Positions 26,456-34,884 of a stretch of 64,000 nt of DNA are shown here, one piece after another. The stretch is taken from assembly GCF_003340495.1 (NCBI RefSeq), contig NZ_QASA01000001.1, forward strand, positions 2,108,001 through 2,172,000. Direction: 5' to 3'. A program made the translations under genes and the position numbers. Numbering within the stretch: the first letter of the stretch is position 1; each line of letters starts with the position of its first letter. Under the pieces are notes generated by a model. The model saw nothing but the letters and a program-made list of their open reading frames with translations. It ran no database searches and was not told the origin of the DNA. The DNA comes from Adhaeribacter pallidiroseus (lineage in GTDB: Bacteria; Bacteroidota; Bacteroidia; Cytophagales; Hymenobacteraceae).

Positions 26456-29400
26456 TTATTCTGGTTCTTTTAGGGTAGCCAAAAAGCTAACTACATCTCG
26501 AATTTCTCTTTTCGTTAATAAGTAGCGCATTTCCGGCATGCTGGAGGGTGAATTGGTGCGCTTGGCAATTTGCTCTTTGCGGATCACTACTTCTGGTTGA
26601 TCGCCCACTTTTACAGTTAAATCGTTATTAGTTTCGCCCAGAAGTACTCCACTCACGCTCCTGCCATTTTTTAAAGTAACTGCTACAGTTCCGTAACCAG
26701 GAGCTAAACGCGCACTCGGATTTACCAAAGCTTCCAGAAGCTGTTCCCTGGAAAGTCGGCTGGCCACTCCGTTTAAACGCGGACCAGCCTCGCCGCCTAA
26801 ATCGTCGTAAGAATGGCAGCGGATACACTGAGCTGTCTGGTGCCGGAAGAAAATTTGCCGGCCTTGTTGCGGTTCTCCACCTGTTAAACTACCCTTAAAA
26901 GAAGCCGTAAGTGCGTCAGGGGATAATTTATTGGTTATGGATTTATGCCGGGCTAATAACTGCGGCGACCGGGTACTATCAATGGCTTCTTCCAATTCCA
27001 GTTGTATCTCTGGCGCTAACTTACCGCTTTCCATCGTAGTGAGTAATTGGTCAAAAATTTTCTGAGTACTTTTTACGGGTAGTTTGCCCAGCGTTACCAA
27101 GGCCGCTTGTTTTTCTTCGGTGGTACGGGTATGGATTACATCCGAGAGCGATTTTACCATTAAATCCTGCGGCATGTTAGTTTTGCCCAGCAGATCTAAA
27201 GCAGTTACCCGAACGGTTTTCTCCTGGTCCGATAAGGCTTGCTCAATGGCTTTGCTAATTTGCTTATCTCCCATACTCGCTAAAGCACGTAGCGCTTCTA
27301 TCCGCACAATGGCATCTTTATCTTCTTTTAGGCGGGCAAACAACGGAGCAGATCCTTGCTCTATTTTTAATTTGCTGATGGCTTTAACAGCGCTCATGCG
27401 GATGGGTAGTTCTGGATGGCTGAGCAATTTAATGTACATATCACCCGCTTTACTTTTTACAGCCATGGGATCTCTTTGCGCGCTGCCCCGTAAACGCCCA
27501 TCTACCCGGTCTAAAACCGAGGGCTTCGCCCAAGTGCTGAGCGCATCCAGCGCTTCGGCCCGCATGGCAATGGGATTGCCATCTTTCTGCGCATACGTAA
27601 TTAAATTTTGCATCGCCTCGGGAGTACCCACGCGCAGGTTAGCGTTAATGGCCCGACGAATTAACGGTTCGTTAGTAAAGCGGGTGCTAGCTAACAAATT
27701 ACCCAACGCGGGTAAAGCTTCGGTGATGGAAAGATCATCGTTGATGGCTCGTGCGGTTTCAGTTACTACAAATTCATCCTGATCATTCAGGAAACTGGCA
27801 ATTCCCGGATGGTTCATGCGCCGTAAAGCCACCACGGCAGCAATGCGCAAACCGCGGTTGGGTGATTTGGCTAAAGCAATTACTGGTTCGGGCTGACCGA
27901 TGCGGGCTAAAGCTAAGCTACCCGCATGGCGTAGATAAGCATCTTCATCGTTATTAACTTCCAACATCTTAATAATAGGCTGGACAGCCGGTTGAAACGC
28001 AATTCTACCTAATGCTTCGGCAGCAAAGAACCGGGCGCGGCTATTATTGTCCTGCAGAACCGGCAATAGGGCTTTACCTGCTTCGGCATATTTTACATCA
28101 CCCAGCCATTTAGCGGCTTGGGCCCGAATTTCAGGATCTTTGTCTTTTAATAAACTAAGCAATGATTGCGCGTATTTTTTGTCCTGTCGGGCTAATTGAC
28201 TCATTCCCCAAATCGCATGCACCCGGGCCAGTTGATGGCTGGTTTGTTTCAGGTTTTTTTGAAAAATTGCGGCTCCTTTTGCTCCCCGGTTAGCTAATTC
28301 AAATTGGGCTTTTTGGCGGACGCGCATGTCGGCATTTTTTAATAAATCACTCAGCTCATTATCGGATTTGGCAGTAAAGTTAGCGCCTAATAAGGTTTTA
28401 GTCAGTTGGCGTTCCGGAGAATTAGTCTGGCTTTTGTCGTCTAGTTTCCAGATGCGGCCGTTGTTTTTAGTGCCCCAACCGTTAATCCAATCGGCTACGT
28501 ACATGGCGCCGTCCGGGCCAAAGTCAATACCAGTGCCTAACACATTACCAACAATTTTTTTAGTTTCGCCAAGCTCAAAACTAGCACCTTTGGGTTTTAA
28601 GGTAAACGCATGAATTCCCGAGCGGGCCGCACTACCCGTAAACTCACCCACAAAAAAATGGTTTTTATATTTAGGGCTAAGAGCCGTACCCGGGTTATAC
28701 AACATACCCGCCGGGCCACTCACGTAATTGGCAATGGTGGGTGTAATGTAAGCCGCCTGGCCCTCGAAGCGCGGCTTAAACATATTCTCGTCCATCCAAA
28801 CTTTGTAGGTGTTATTATCAGGGTCGCGGTATTTGCCGTATTGCCAATTGCTGCGCCAGCCAATATCGGCGCCGTTTACGATATACACTAATCGTTCTTT
28901 TTCGCCGGGATGATCGCCGTCATTGTCGTGGCTAATTAAGTTACCGTATTCATCGAACACAAATTCGTGCGTGTTGCGGTTACCGGAAGCAAAAACTTCA
29001 AAATCGGAGCCGTCGGGGTTGCAGCGTACTACTACGCCGCTGTTGGGATATTCCCATTTTTTACCATCCGGACCTTTGCCGTTAAACCCAATGTCGCCAA
29101 TTTGCCAGTATATTTTTCCATCCGGGCCTACTTCTAATCCCGATAAGCCGTGTCCACTAAAGCCGATGTGGACGCCAAATCCAGTCATTAGGGATTTTTT
29201 CTCATCCATTAATCCATCGCCGTCTTTGTCTTTTAAACGCCACATGTCGGGAGCAACGGTAACGTATAGTTCATCGTTATGCGCCAGCACTCCGTGGGCC
29301 ACATCCGTCACTTCGTCGTTAAAATCCTCCACTACCATCTGCTGAAAGTCGGCCACGCCATCGCCATCGGTATCTTCTACCCGGTATACGCGTTCTTTTT

Positions 29401-29881
29401 GAACAGCTAAATCGCGCCAATCATGCGAGCCATCTTGGTTTATATCTGTTAACCAATTATTCTGAGTACTAAGGTTAGGAGCTAAAGTTTTGCGCAAAAA
29501 GGCGCGCCGGTCTTCCACGCTTTGCATACTTATAGAGGGAATTTCCCAATCCTGGTGGCCGCGAATATCAAACTCCGAACTTTTCTGGCGGTTGGTACGA
29601 GTATAAAACAGACGGCCTTTATCGTCAATGTCTATGGCAATAGGGTCGGCAATCAGCGAATCAATGCCCCATACCCGCATACTCAGTCCGGCATCTAAAA
29701 TAGGGTTTTCGCTGGCTTCAATGGCTTTCGCCCGCGCCGCGGCTTCTGCCGGAACCAATCTGGTAATTTTTTTTCCGGTGGGATCGTCTTTCGTAAAGCC
29801 TGCTACAAATAAAACTGGAACTAAGGCAGATGCCCAAAAGAATTTATAATTTCTAGTAAAAGCGTCTAAAAATTTTTTCAT
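26456..29881 (-). CDS. membrane-bound dehydrogenase-type propeller / HEAT / cytochrome c protein
   Basis: A 1141-residue exported protein of the PVC-type heme-binding CxxCH group. It has a signal sequence (FFWASALVPVLFVAGFT), an N-terminal propeller of the membrane-bound dehydrogenase type (about 40-480; GPDGKIYWQIGDIG, GTGIDFGPDGAMYVADW), a long HEAT-repeat solenoid (about 510-960) and a C-terminal cytochrome c domain with the heme-binding CIRCH (Cys1019). Such proteins probably oxidise sugars or related compounds in the periplasm and pass electrons to the heme; the substrate is unknown. I chose ATG 29881; a TTG at 29917 would add 12 residues before the signal peptide. A secreted sugar isomerase-like protein is encoded divergently. 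Confidence 0.93.
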   Translation of the reverse strand: MKKFLDAFTRNYKFFWASALVPVLFVAGFTKDDPTGKKITRLVPAEAAARAKAIEASENPILDAGLSMRVWGIDSLIADPIAIDIDDKGRLFYTRTNRQKSSEFDIRGHQDWEIPSISMQSVEDRRAFLRKTLAPNLSTQNNWLTDINQDGSHDWRDLAVQKERVYRVEDTDGDGVADFQQMVVEDFNDEVTDVAHGVLAHNDELYVTVAPDMWRLKDKDGDGLMDEKKSLMTGFGVHIGFSGHGLSGLEVGPDGKIYWQIGDIGFNGKGPDGKKWEYPNSGVVVRCNPDGSDFEVFASGNRNTHEFVFDEYGNLISHDNDGDHPGEKERLVYIVNGADIGWRSNWQYGKYRDPDNNTYKVWMDENMFKPRFEGQAAYITPTIANYVSGPAGMLYNPGTALSPKYKNHFFVGEFTGSAARSGIHAFTLKPKGASFELGETKKIVGNVLGTGIDFGPDGAMYVADWINGWGTKNNGRIWKLDDKSQTNSPERQLTKTLLGANFTAKSDNELSDLLKNADMRVRQKAQFELANRGAKGAAIFQKNLKQTSHQLARVHAIWGMSQLARQDKKYAQSLLSLLKDKDPEIRAQAAKWLGDVKYAEAGKALLPVLQDNNSRARFFAAEALGRIAFQPAVQPIIKMLEVNNDEDAYLRHAGSLALARIGQPEPVIALAKSPNRGLRIAAVVALRRMNHPGIASFLNDQDEFVVTETARAINDDLSITEALPALGNLLASTRFTNEPLIRRAINANLRVGTPEAMQNLITYAQKDGNPIAMRAEALDALSTWAKPSVLDRVDGRLRGSAQRDPMAVKSKAGDMYIKLLSHPELPIRMSAVKAISKLKIEQGSAPLFARLKEDKDAIVRIEALRALASMGDKQISKAIEQALSDQEKTVRVTALDLLGKTNMPQDLMVKSLSDVIHTRTTEEKQAALVTLGKLPVKSTQKIFDQLLTTMESGKLAPEIQLELEEAIDSTRSPQLLARHKSITNKLSPDALTASFKGSLTGGEPQQGRQIFFRHQTAQCIRCHSYDDLGGEAGPRLNGVASRLSREQLLEALVNPSARLAPGYGTVAVTLKNGRSVSGVLLGETNNDLTVKVGDQPEVVIRKEQIAKRTNSPSSMPEMRYLLTKREIRDVVSFLATLKEPE

Positions 29882-30064
29882 GATTTTAAAAAATTGCTTT
29901 TGCTTTAAAAAACGCAAAATTTATTTGTTACTGGAGGAGTTAAAAAAGATTTGCTATCTTCCCTCATTTTTGCAACCTGAAAGTACTAAGGCTTGTAGTA
30001 GAAACCAAGTTTTAAACCTCTGGTTTAGATTTTTTAAATTTTACGCTTTGTAAGAAGAAAGTAC

Positions 30065-30090
30065 ACCAACTTTATGCAGAGTTGGTTTTT
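30065..30090 (+). terminator. orphan terminator-like hairpin
   Basis: ACCAACT (30065-30071) / AGTTGGT (30080-30086) with an eight-base loop followed directly by four T. It points rightward, but no annotated gene ends here: the left neighbour is transcribed leftward and the right promoter lies downstream of it. Confidence 0.5.
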
Positions 30091-30280
30091 ACTTATTTAA
30101 ACTTGTAAACATAAGTTTGAGCTACAACCGCAGATAAATGCACGCTTCAGTTTCATGCACAATGATATTTAAATTTCTTGCTGCCAACTCAAACGACGGT
30201 TCTGCTTCTGAATATTTTTTTGCATTGCCCAATGCGGTGAAAGTTCTTGTTTAATGCGGAAATACCAGATTTTACAGTAA

Positions 30281-30311
30281 TTTGCGGGAATAGTATGGCA
30301 AGTTATTCTTG
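30281..30311 (+). promoter_or_regulatory. Bacteroidota-type promoter for the TIM-barrel gene
   Basis: TTTG at 30281-30284, a 19-base spacer, then TATTCTTG at 30304-30311. This fits the TTTG / TAnnTTTG consensus with one mismatch and lies 35 bases ahead of the ATG at 30346. Confidence 0.5.
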
Positions 30312-30345
30312 TTTGAAACAATACAAACTCAATAAAATTTAAAAA

Positions 30346-31212
30346 ATGCGAAATACCGTACCGTTTTTATGTAGCATCCTCTTTTTTTTACTTAGTATAA
30401 CAAGTCAGGCGCAAAAAATTCCGCAACTTGGGTTAGTAGAATCGCTGGATCGGGACAGTTTAGTATACGCTTCCGGCTTTCGTTTGATGGGTGAAACGGT
30501 AGGCAAAATGCTGGCTCCCACTTTAACCGAAGAACAATTTAAAGCTAACTTACAACAAATAAAAAAAGCTAAGTCTAAGTTATATTTATGTAATGTTCTT
30601 TTTCCGGGCAGTTTAAAAATCGCCGGTCCGGAAGTAGATCATAAAAAAGTACTCGATTACCTTGATCAGGTTTTTGCCCGGGCCAAAAAGGCCAATGTTC
30701 CGGTGATAGTGCTGGGCAGTGGTGGTTCCCGGAGACTACCCGATGGTTATGATCAAGTAAAGGCTACTGCTGATTTTATTCAGTTGTGTAAACAAATGGC
30801 CTTAGTGGCAAAAAAATACGGCATTACCATTGCGATTGAAAGCCTGAATAGTACCGAAACTAACTTTCTGACAACCGTGCAGGAAGCGGCTGCAGTGGTA
30901 CGGCAAGTAAATCATCCGAACTTCCGGCTAAACGCGGATATTTACCACATGATGAAAGAAAATGAACCGCCGCAGCATATTATTGATGCGGGTAAACTGA
31001 TCACCCACGTGGAAATAGCAGAAAAAGAAAAAAGAACCATGCCCGGAGTAGTAGGCGAAGACTTCCGCCCTTACTTTCGGGCTTTAAAAACCATTCAATA
31101 CAAAGGCCCTATTGTGATAGAAGCCCGAATTAATGATGCAACAAAAGAGATTCCGGCAGCTTATCAATATTTAACTAAACAGTTGCAAGAAGTATACGGT
31201 GAAAGCAAATAA
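30346..31212 (+). CDS. secreted sugar phosphate isomerase/epimerase-like protein
   Basis: A 288-residue TIM-barrel protein of the xylose isomerase-like (AP endonuclease 2) superfamily with an N-terminal signal peptide (VPFLCSILFFLLSITSQAQ), so it is periplasmic. Barrel strands with metal-ligand residues are visible: VIVLGSGGSRRLPDG, ITIAIESLNSTETNF (Glu), FRLNADIYHMM (Asp, His), ITHVEIAEKEKR (His, Glu) and PIVIEARI (Glu). Exported members usually act on sugars or inositol-type compounds; the substrate is not readable. The divergent neighbour is a propeller/cytochrome dehydrogenase, a pairing that suggests a periplasmic sugar-oxidation function by inference. Confidence 0.9.
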   Translation: MRNTVPFLCSILFFLLSITSQAQKIPQLGLVESLDRDSLVYASGFRLMGETVGKMLAPTLTEEQFKANLQQIKKAKSKLYLCNVLFPGSLKIAGPEVDHKKVLDYLDQVFARAKKANVPVIVLGSGGSRRLPDGYDQVKATADFIQLCKQMALVAKKYGITIAIESLNSTETNFLTTVQEAAAVVRQVNHPNFRLNADIYHMMKENEPPQHIIDAGKLITHVEIAEKEKRTMPGVVGEDFRPYFRALKTIQYKGPIVIEARINDATKEIPAAYQYLTKQLQEVYGESK

Positions 31213-31248
31213 GCAAATAGCGTAATTAACTAAGTTTTAATCTATAAC

Positions 31249-31277
31249 GGAGTGTAGTTTTTAACTACACTTTTTTT
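31249..31277 (+). terminator. intrinsic terminator of the TIM-barrel gene
   Basis: AGTGTAGTT / AACTACACT stem with a very short loop followed by seven T, 38 bases after the stop codon. Confidence 0.9.
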
Positions 31278-31584
31278 ATTATAAGCCTAGCTAACGAGAA
31301 CTGGAGGTAAACTAAAAAGTATTAATTATACCACAATTTTAATTTTGCCAATATCCAGTATCTAAGCTTAGTTTTAACTAAGTTTAATGTAGCTTATTAG
31401 AAGTTTAATGCTCCCGATATTAATCTTTAGTAGTTACATGTGTAACCTGCGAGTAATTGCTGCAGTCTAATAAAATAAACTTAGTAGAAAAGCAAAAAAT
31501 TAAAAAAGCATGACACTCTCTATCCCATTAGCCTAAAGAGTAACTTTTTGAAAAGTATCATTAAAGATAGTTGCATTTTTATGA
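31278..31584. other. A/T-rich intergenic region
   Basis: About 300 bases between convergent genes. I see no ORF, repeat or structural element in it. Confidence 0.5.
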
Positions 31585-32025
31585 TTACTCCAGCACCCAG
31601 GATTGAGCAGAATCTAAGTCTAAGAAGAATTCCAAGCTAAACAGTTTTTTAAGAGGAGAAGCAGGGTTGTAGTTTTCGGCTGTTGGGTTCTCCGTTATGG
31701 GATTCCGATCGGTCATCATTAAAGTTTCGGGTTGCATGACTATTGCCATTTTGCGAAGCTTACCTCCTTTAAGTAAAGGACGCATTTTTGCGTACATCCA
31801 ATGCTGATCAGCCATGTGCAGGTAAGATAATAAACGCGAATCAGTTATCCAGTGCCTGATTTTATGATCTATGGCCAACAGAATAGCTTGCCGGTATCCC
31901 CGCCGGTAATGTTCACTGGTTGGTTGCTGGCGCCAGGTAAGTTTTAAAAAAGACAAGCTGGTATTAACTTCAATTTGAAGTATCTCATCTTCAAAAACGA
32001 GGTGTGTGGTGGAGGTATGAATCAT
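31585..32025 (-). CDS. STAS/SEC14-like hypothetical protein
   Basis: A 146-residue soluble alpha/beta protein. The pattern (IHTSTTHLVFEDEILQIEVN, strand; LSFLKLTWRQQ, strand; YRRGYRQAILLAID, helix; IRHWITDSRLLSYL; LRKMAIVMQ, strand; terminal helix) resembles STAS/SEC14-like proteins common in Hymenobacteraceae, where they are usually annotated as hypothetical. No catalytic motif, signal peptide or membrane segment. It is monocistronic. The fold call is tentative, the gene itself is secure. Confidence 0.65.
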   Translation of the reverse strand: MIHTSTTHLVFEDEILQIEVNTSLSFLKLTWRQQPTSEHYRRGYRQAILLAIDHKIRHWITDSRLLSYLHMADQHWMYAKMRPLLKGGKLRKMAIVMQPETLMMTDRNPITENPTAENYNPASPLKKLFSLEFFLDLDSAQSWVLE

Positions 32026-32195
32026 CCGGTTAATTCTTAGTTATCACTACATTTAACTAGTTTGCAGTAAGATAATTAAGAGGATTCTAACTAATACAAT
32101 AATATTTTATTATTTAAATATTATCTCGGAATACTCCTGTATATGAGCGAATTACACAGAAAGATTGGAATCTAACAGAACAGAAGCTAACCTGT

Positions 32196-32381
32196 TTAAT
32201 TTTTAATTTTTTTCTCCTTTTTGTATTTGATACCATGTTTGCCGGGCATTAGTTTCCGGCCGTTCCGTTCCGCGCTGTTGTTCAATGCTATTAAGGTAAT
32301 TATCACAAAAACAACTATCACCGTGATAAAGACCCACATCGTAGTTTTATGGATCTTTAAACTAGGTCTTTTTGTTGCCAT
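32196..32381 (-). CDS. small single-span membrane protein
   Basis: A 61-residue protein with a basic N-terminus (MATKRPSLKIHKTT), one hydrophobic helix (about 15-34; FITVIVVFVIITLIAL) and a strongly basic C-terminal tail ending KYKKEKKIKN. The topology suggests an inner-membrane protein with both ends short. No known family. It is preceded by a long spacer holding one copy of the dispersed intergenic repeat. Confidence 0.6.
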   Translation of the reverse strand: MATKRPSLKIHKTTMWVFITVIVVFVIITLIALNNSAERNGRKLMPGKHGIKYKKEKKIKN

Positions 32382-32987
32382 CTAATTGTTTAAAAATTTA
32401 AAATTTTTTAAATAAAACAGTTCTGCTTTAATGTTGCAGGTAAAAGTAGTAACCTGTAGGCCATTGTACGAAGTTTCAGAATTATAGATGGCACTTTGTT
32501 TACATACAAAACTATACATTCCCTTTAAAAATCCAAGAGGATTACAATCACTGGAGTTAGCAATTTACTACTGGCAGTTAGATTTTGGCAAGTATAACTT
32601 ATAAGAATGCTGAACTTTGTAGGTTCAGCCAAATAAAACCTGGCCGGCTAAAAATAAAAGCAAGCAGATTGTAAACCAAAAAAGGTATATACGGAGGATA
32701 AATGCTAAAAGGATAGGTAAAAAATTACAAAAAAGTGAAATTACCAGATAAACAGGTAAATGAAAGAGTAAGCATTGCTGCTGGAAACGATTAAACGCAA
32801 CCGAATAGTGGACAAGTTAAAGGAAAATTAAAATTATTTTTCCGGCATTATGGGTATTTAAGTAGTTGTTCGTTAGTAGTTGTTGGTTGTTCGATTCATA
32901 AGACTCTACTAATCAATGTTTTATTATAAGTTATGCACTTAATTAATTTTGTCCAAGTACTTACCTACTAAACAAGCTAATAGGATG
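32382..32987. other. long intergenic region
   Basis: About 600 bases without a credible ORF. It contains the inverted copy of the dispersed repeat (32858-32963). The rest is A/T-rich with no recognised element. Confidence 0.55.
32858..32963 (-). repeat. dispersed intergenic repeat, copy 2
   Basis: Read on the minus strand it runs TAAGTACTTGG, CAAAATTAATTAA, GCATAACTTATAA, GTCTTATGAATCGAACAACC, AACAACTACTAACGAACAAC, TACTTAA. It is nearly identical to copy 1 (2338-2444) in the GTCTTAT to AACAACTA part and to copy 3 (52631-52738) at the start. Length 106 bp. Confidence 0.78.
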
Positions 32988-33203
32988 TCAATAAAACTTT
33001 AACAAGTTTTGGTTTTTGAATCCCTTTACAAAATACACTTGATTGTCCCAGGAACGGTGGTAAACTTCCGCGTAAAAGTTTTCTATGTGATACAAGCATA
33101 CTTTACTACCCTGGTAATTTCTATCGGCCAGGTAAGTTCCTTGTTCTTGTAACCAAGCAGTACATTCATCAGGAGTAGCTTTATTAAAATCGGAAAGATT
33201 CAT
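32988..33203 (-). CDS. hypothetical protein, 71 residues
   Basis: Small soluble protein without signal peptide or membrane segment. It contains ECTAWLQEQGTYLADRNYQG and a beta-hairpin-like VCLYHIENFYAEVYHR segment and ends with hydrophobic KNQNLLKFY. Small proteins of this kind are common in Hymenobacteraceae, but I cannot name a family. It is monocistronic. Confidence 0.6.
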   Translation of the reverse strand: MNLSDFNKATPDECTAWLQEQGTYLADRNYQGSKVCLYHIENFYAEVYHRSWDNQVYFVKGFKNQNLLKFY

Positions 33204-33373
33204 GATAGCGGAAATTTGGATTAGACTATAATATATACTATAGTAAATATTATGCCAATTTCAGCTTTCCAGCAATCGTGTAAAAGTCCTATTTTGGTTA
33301 AGAATTAATGAGTTTGCAATGATAAATCTTAATTTTTTAAAAATTTATATTTAATTAAGATTTACTTTGAAAA

Positions 33374-33412
33374 AATTACCCAAATAAGCGATGTAAACTT
33401 ATTTGGGTAATT
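33374..33412. terminator. intrinsic terminator of the SDR gene
   Basis: AATTACCCAAATAAG / CTTATTTGGGTAATT perfect 15-base stem with a nine-base loop and an eight-T run on the right and an A-run on the left, just beyond the SDR stop codon at 33436. Confidence 0.93.
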
Positions 33413-33435
33413 TTTTTTATCAGTATAAAACGCAA

Positions 33436-34335
33436 CTAGATGGTGGGGTAACCGCCTGTAACTTGTACCGTGGAGCAGGTCATATAACTGGAGTCCTGGG
33501 AAGCTAATAACACGTATATAGGTGCCAGTTCGGCCGGTTGTCCCGCCCGCTTTATAGGTACACTTTCTCCAAAAGATTTAACATGGTCTTCCGACATGGT
33601 ACTGGGAATTAAAGGCGTCCAGATGGGGCCGGGTGCTACGCAATTAACCCGAATGCCTTTATCAGCCCATAATTGGCCTAAACTGGCGGTAAAATTCTGA
33701 ATAGCCGCTTTGGTAGCGGAATAAGGAATTAATTTCGGCGGAGCTTTATAAGCGTTCACCGAAGTAGTGTTAACTACCGTACTACCGGGTTTTAAGTGTG
33801 GCTCCGCTGCTTTGCACAGGTAAAACATGGCATGGATATTTACCCGAAAGGTACGATCCCATTCTTCCGTCGAGATTTCCTGCAGCGATTCTCTTTCCAT
33901 TTGAAAGGCCGCATTATTTACCAATATGTCTAAACCGCCCAGTTCACTTACGGCTTGGCTGATAATATTCTTACAATGTTCTTCATTGCTGATATCTCCA
34001 GGTACTAAAACTGCTTTTTGGCCGACTTCTTCTACGTATTTGGCAGTTTCTTGCGCATCTTCGTCTTCGTTTAAGTAAGAGATTAGCACATCGGCACCTT
34101 CCCGGGCAAAGGCAATGGCTACTGCCCTACCAATACCAGAATCTCCCCCGGTAATAATAGCCTTGCGGCCGGTAAGTTTACCCGACCCTTTGTATGTTTC
34201 TTCGCCGTGATCTGGCTTTAGTTGCATTTCTGCTTCTGTACCCGGTATAGATTGAGGTGGTTCTGGGGTAGGTGGCTGCGGGTATTGTTCCTGCGGGTTT
34301 TGCATGCTGGCTGCATTTCCTTCTGCCTCTTTCAT
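33436..34335 (-). CDS. SDR-family oxidoreductase (general stress protein 39-like)
   Basis: A 299-residue NAD(P)-dependent short-chain dehydrogenase. The first 45 residues are a Pro/Gln/Glu-rich tail (QYPQPPTPEPPQS). The Rossmann domain has the cofactor motif ITGGDSGIGRAVA, NNAAFQ, and the catalytic YSATKAAIQ (Tyr205, Lys209) with the upstream Ser in VNTTSVNA, then PGPIWTPLIP. The extended N-terminus and closing motif match the YhdF/YghA/GSP39 subgroup, usually linked to general stress; substrates are small carbonyl compounds or alcohols. It is monocistronic with a perfect terminator. Confidence 0.94.
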   Translation of the reverse strand: MKEAEGNAASMQNPQEQYPQPPTPEPPQSIPGTEAEMQLKPDHGEETYKGSGKLTGRKAIITGGDSGIGRAVAIAFAREGADVLISYLNEDEDAQETAKYVEEVGQKAVLVPGDISNEEHCKNIISQAVSELGGLDILVNNAAFQMERESLQEISTEEWDRTFRVNIHAMFYLCKAAEPHLKPGSTVVNTTSVNAYKAPPKLIPYSATKAAIQNFTASLGQLWADKGIRVNCVAPGPIWTPLIPSTMSEDHVKSFGESVPIKRAGQPAELAPIYVLLASQDSSYMTCSTVQVTGGYPTI

Positions 34336-34884
34336 AGTAGTTGTTTTTTAAATAGATGATTGATTGATTTAGGATTTTCTTAAAATTTTAGAATGCTAGT
34401 AACGGGGTAACCCCGGTTAAGTTGTGGGAATAACCATATTTTAATTTTAAGCAGCAAAATAAGATATTAATACTGAGTACCTTAATAGTATATAAACGGA
34501 TTTCTGATCTCGATATGGTTCGCTGAAGCACAGCCCTACGCCTTTACATTAATCCAACTTCTAAAAGTCAGGTACCCTATCCCTCCTCTATTGGTAAAAA
34601 TTTAAAAAATAAACCACTAAATATTTAAAGCCCAAAAACTACACGCCAAGTTGCATTTTGCCAGAAGCACGGTGGTCAGTAGTAAAAGGATTGATTCAGC
34701 TACATTCCAAGGTAAACATTTATTTAAAGGAGGCGGTAATTGAGTAAAACCATTTCATTGCACTAGTAGAAAACTATTGCTTTGTTTGTTGGTTAAAGAT
34801 TATTTACAAATAGTAATACAAAATAATTGATCGCTAAAAACTATAATTATAATTTACATCCCGAAAATATCTGAACCAATTACT
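34336..34884. other. divergent intergenic region
   Basis: About 550 bases between the divergent SDR and acyl-CoA dehydrogenase genes. A short palindrome, CGGGGTAACCCCG, lies near 34400. I see no ORF, known RNA or clear promoter pair. Confidence 0.5.

Larger units (their letters stand above)
29882..30345. other. divergent intergenic region with orphan hairpin and promoter
   Basis: About 460 bases between two exported-protein genes. It contains a terminator-like hairpin (30065-30090) and a promoter (30281-30311), both listed separately. Around 30169-30300 the minus strand has an open frame reading CKIWYFRIKQELSPHW and NIQKQNRRLSWQQEI before a TAA. It has coding-like composition, no good start and no known family, so it is possibly a gene remnant. 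Confidence 0.45.

Noticed and set aside
27084-27782. Long 232-codon ORF on the plus strand inside the cytochrome/HEAT gene
   Set aside because: It is antisense to the well-supported HEAT-repeat part, is Ser/Ala-rich and has no motif; it is a by-product of codon bias on the other strand.
28923-29345. 140-codon ORF opposite the propeller domain
   Set aside because: It overlaps conserved propeller motifs on the minus strand and is rich in Ser, Pro and Thr without any fold; a shadow ORF.
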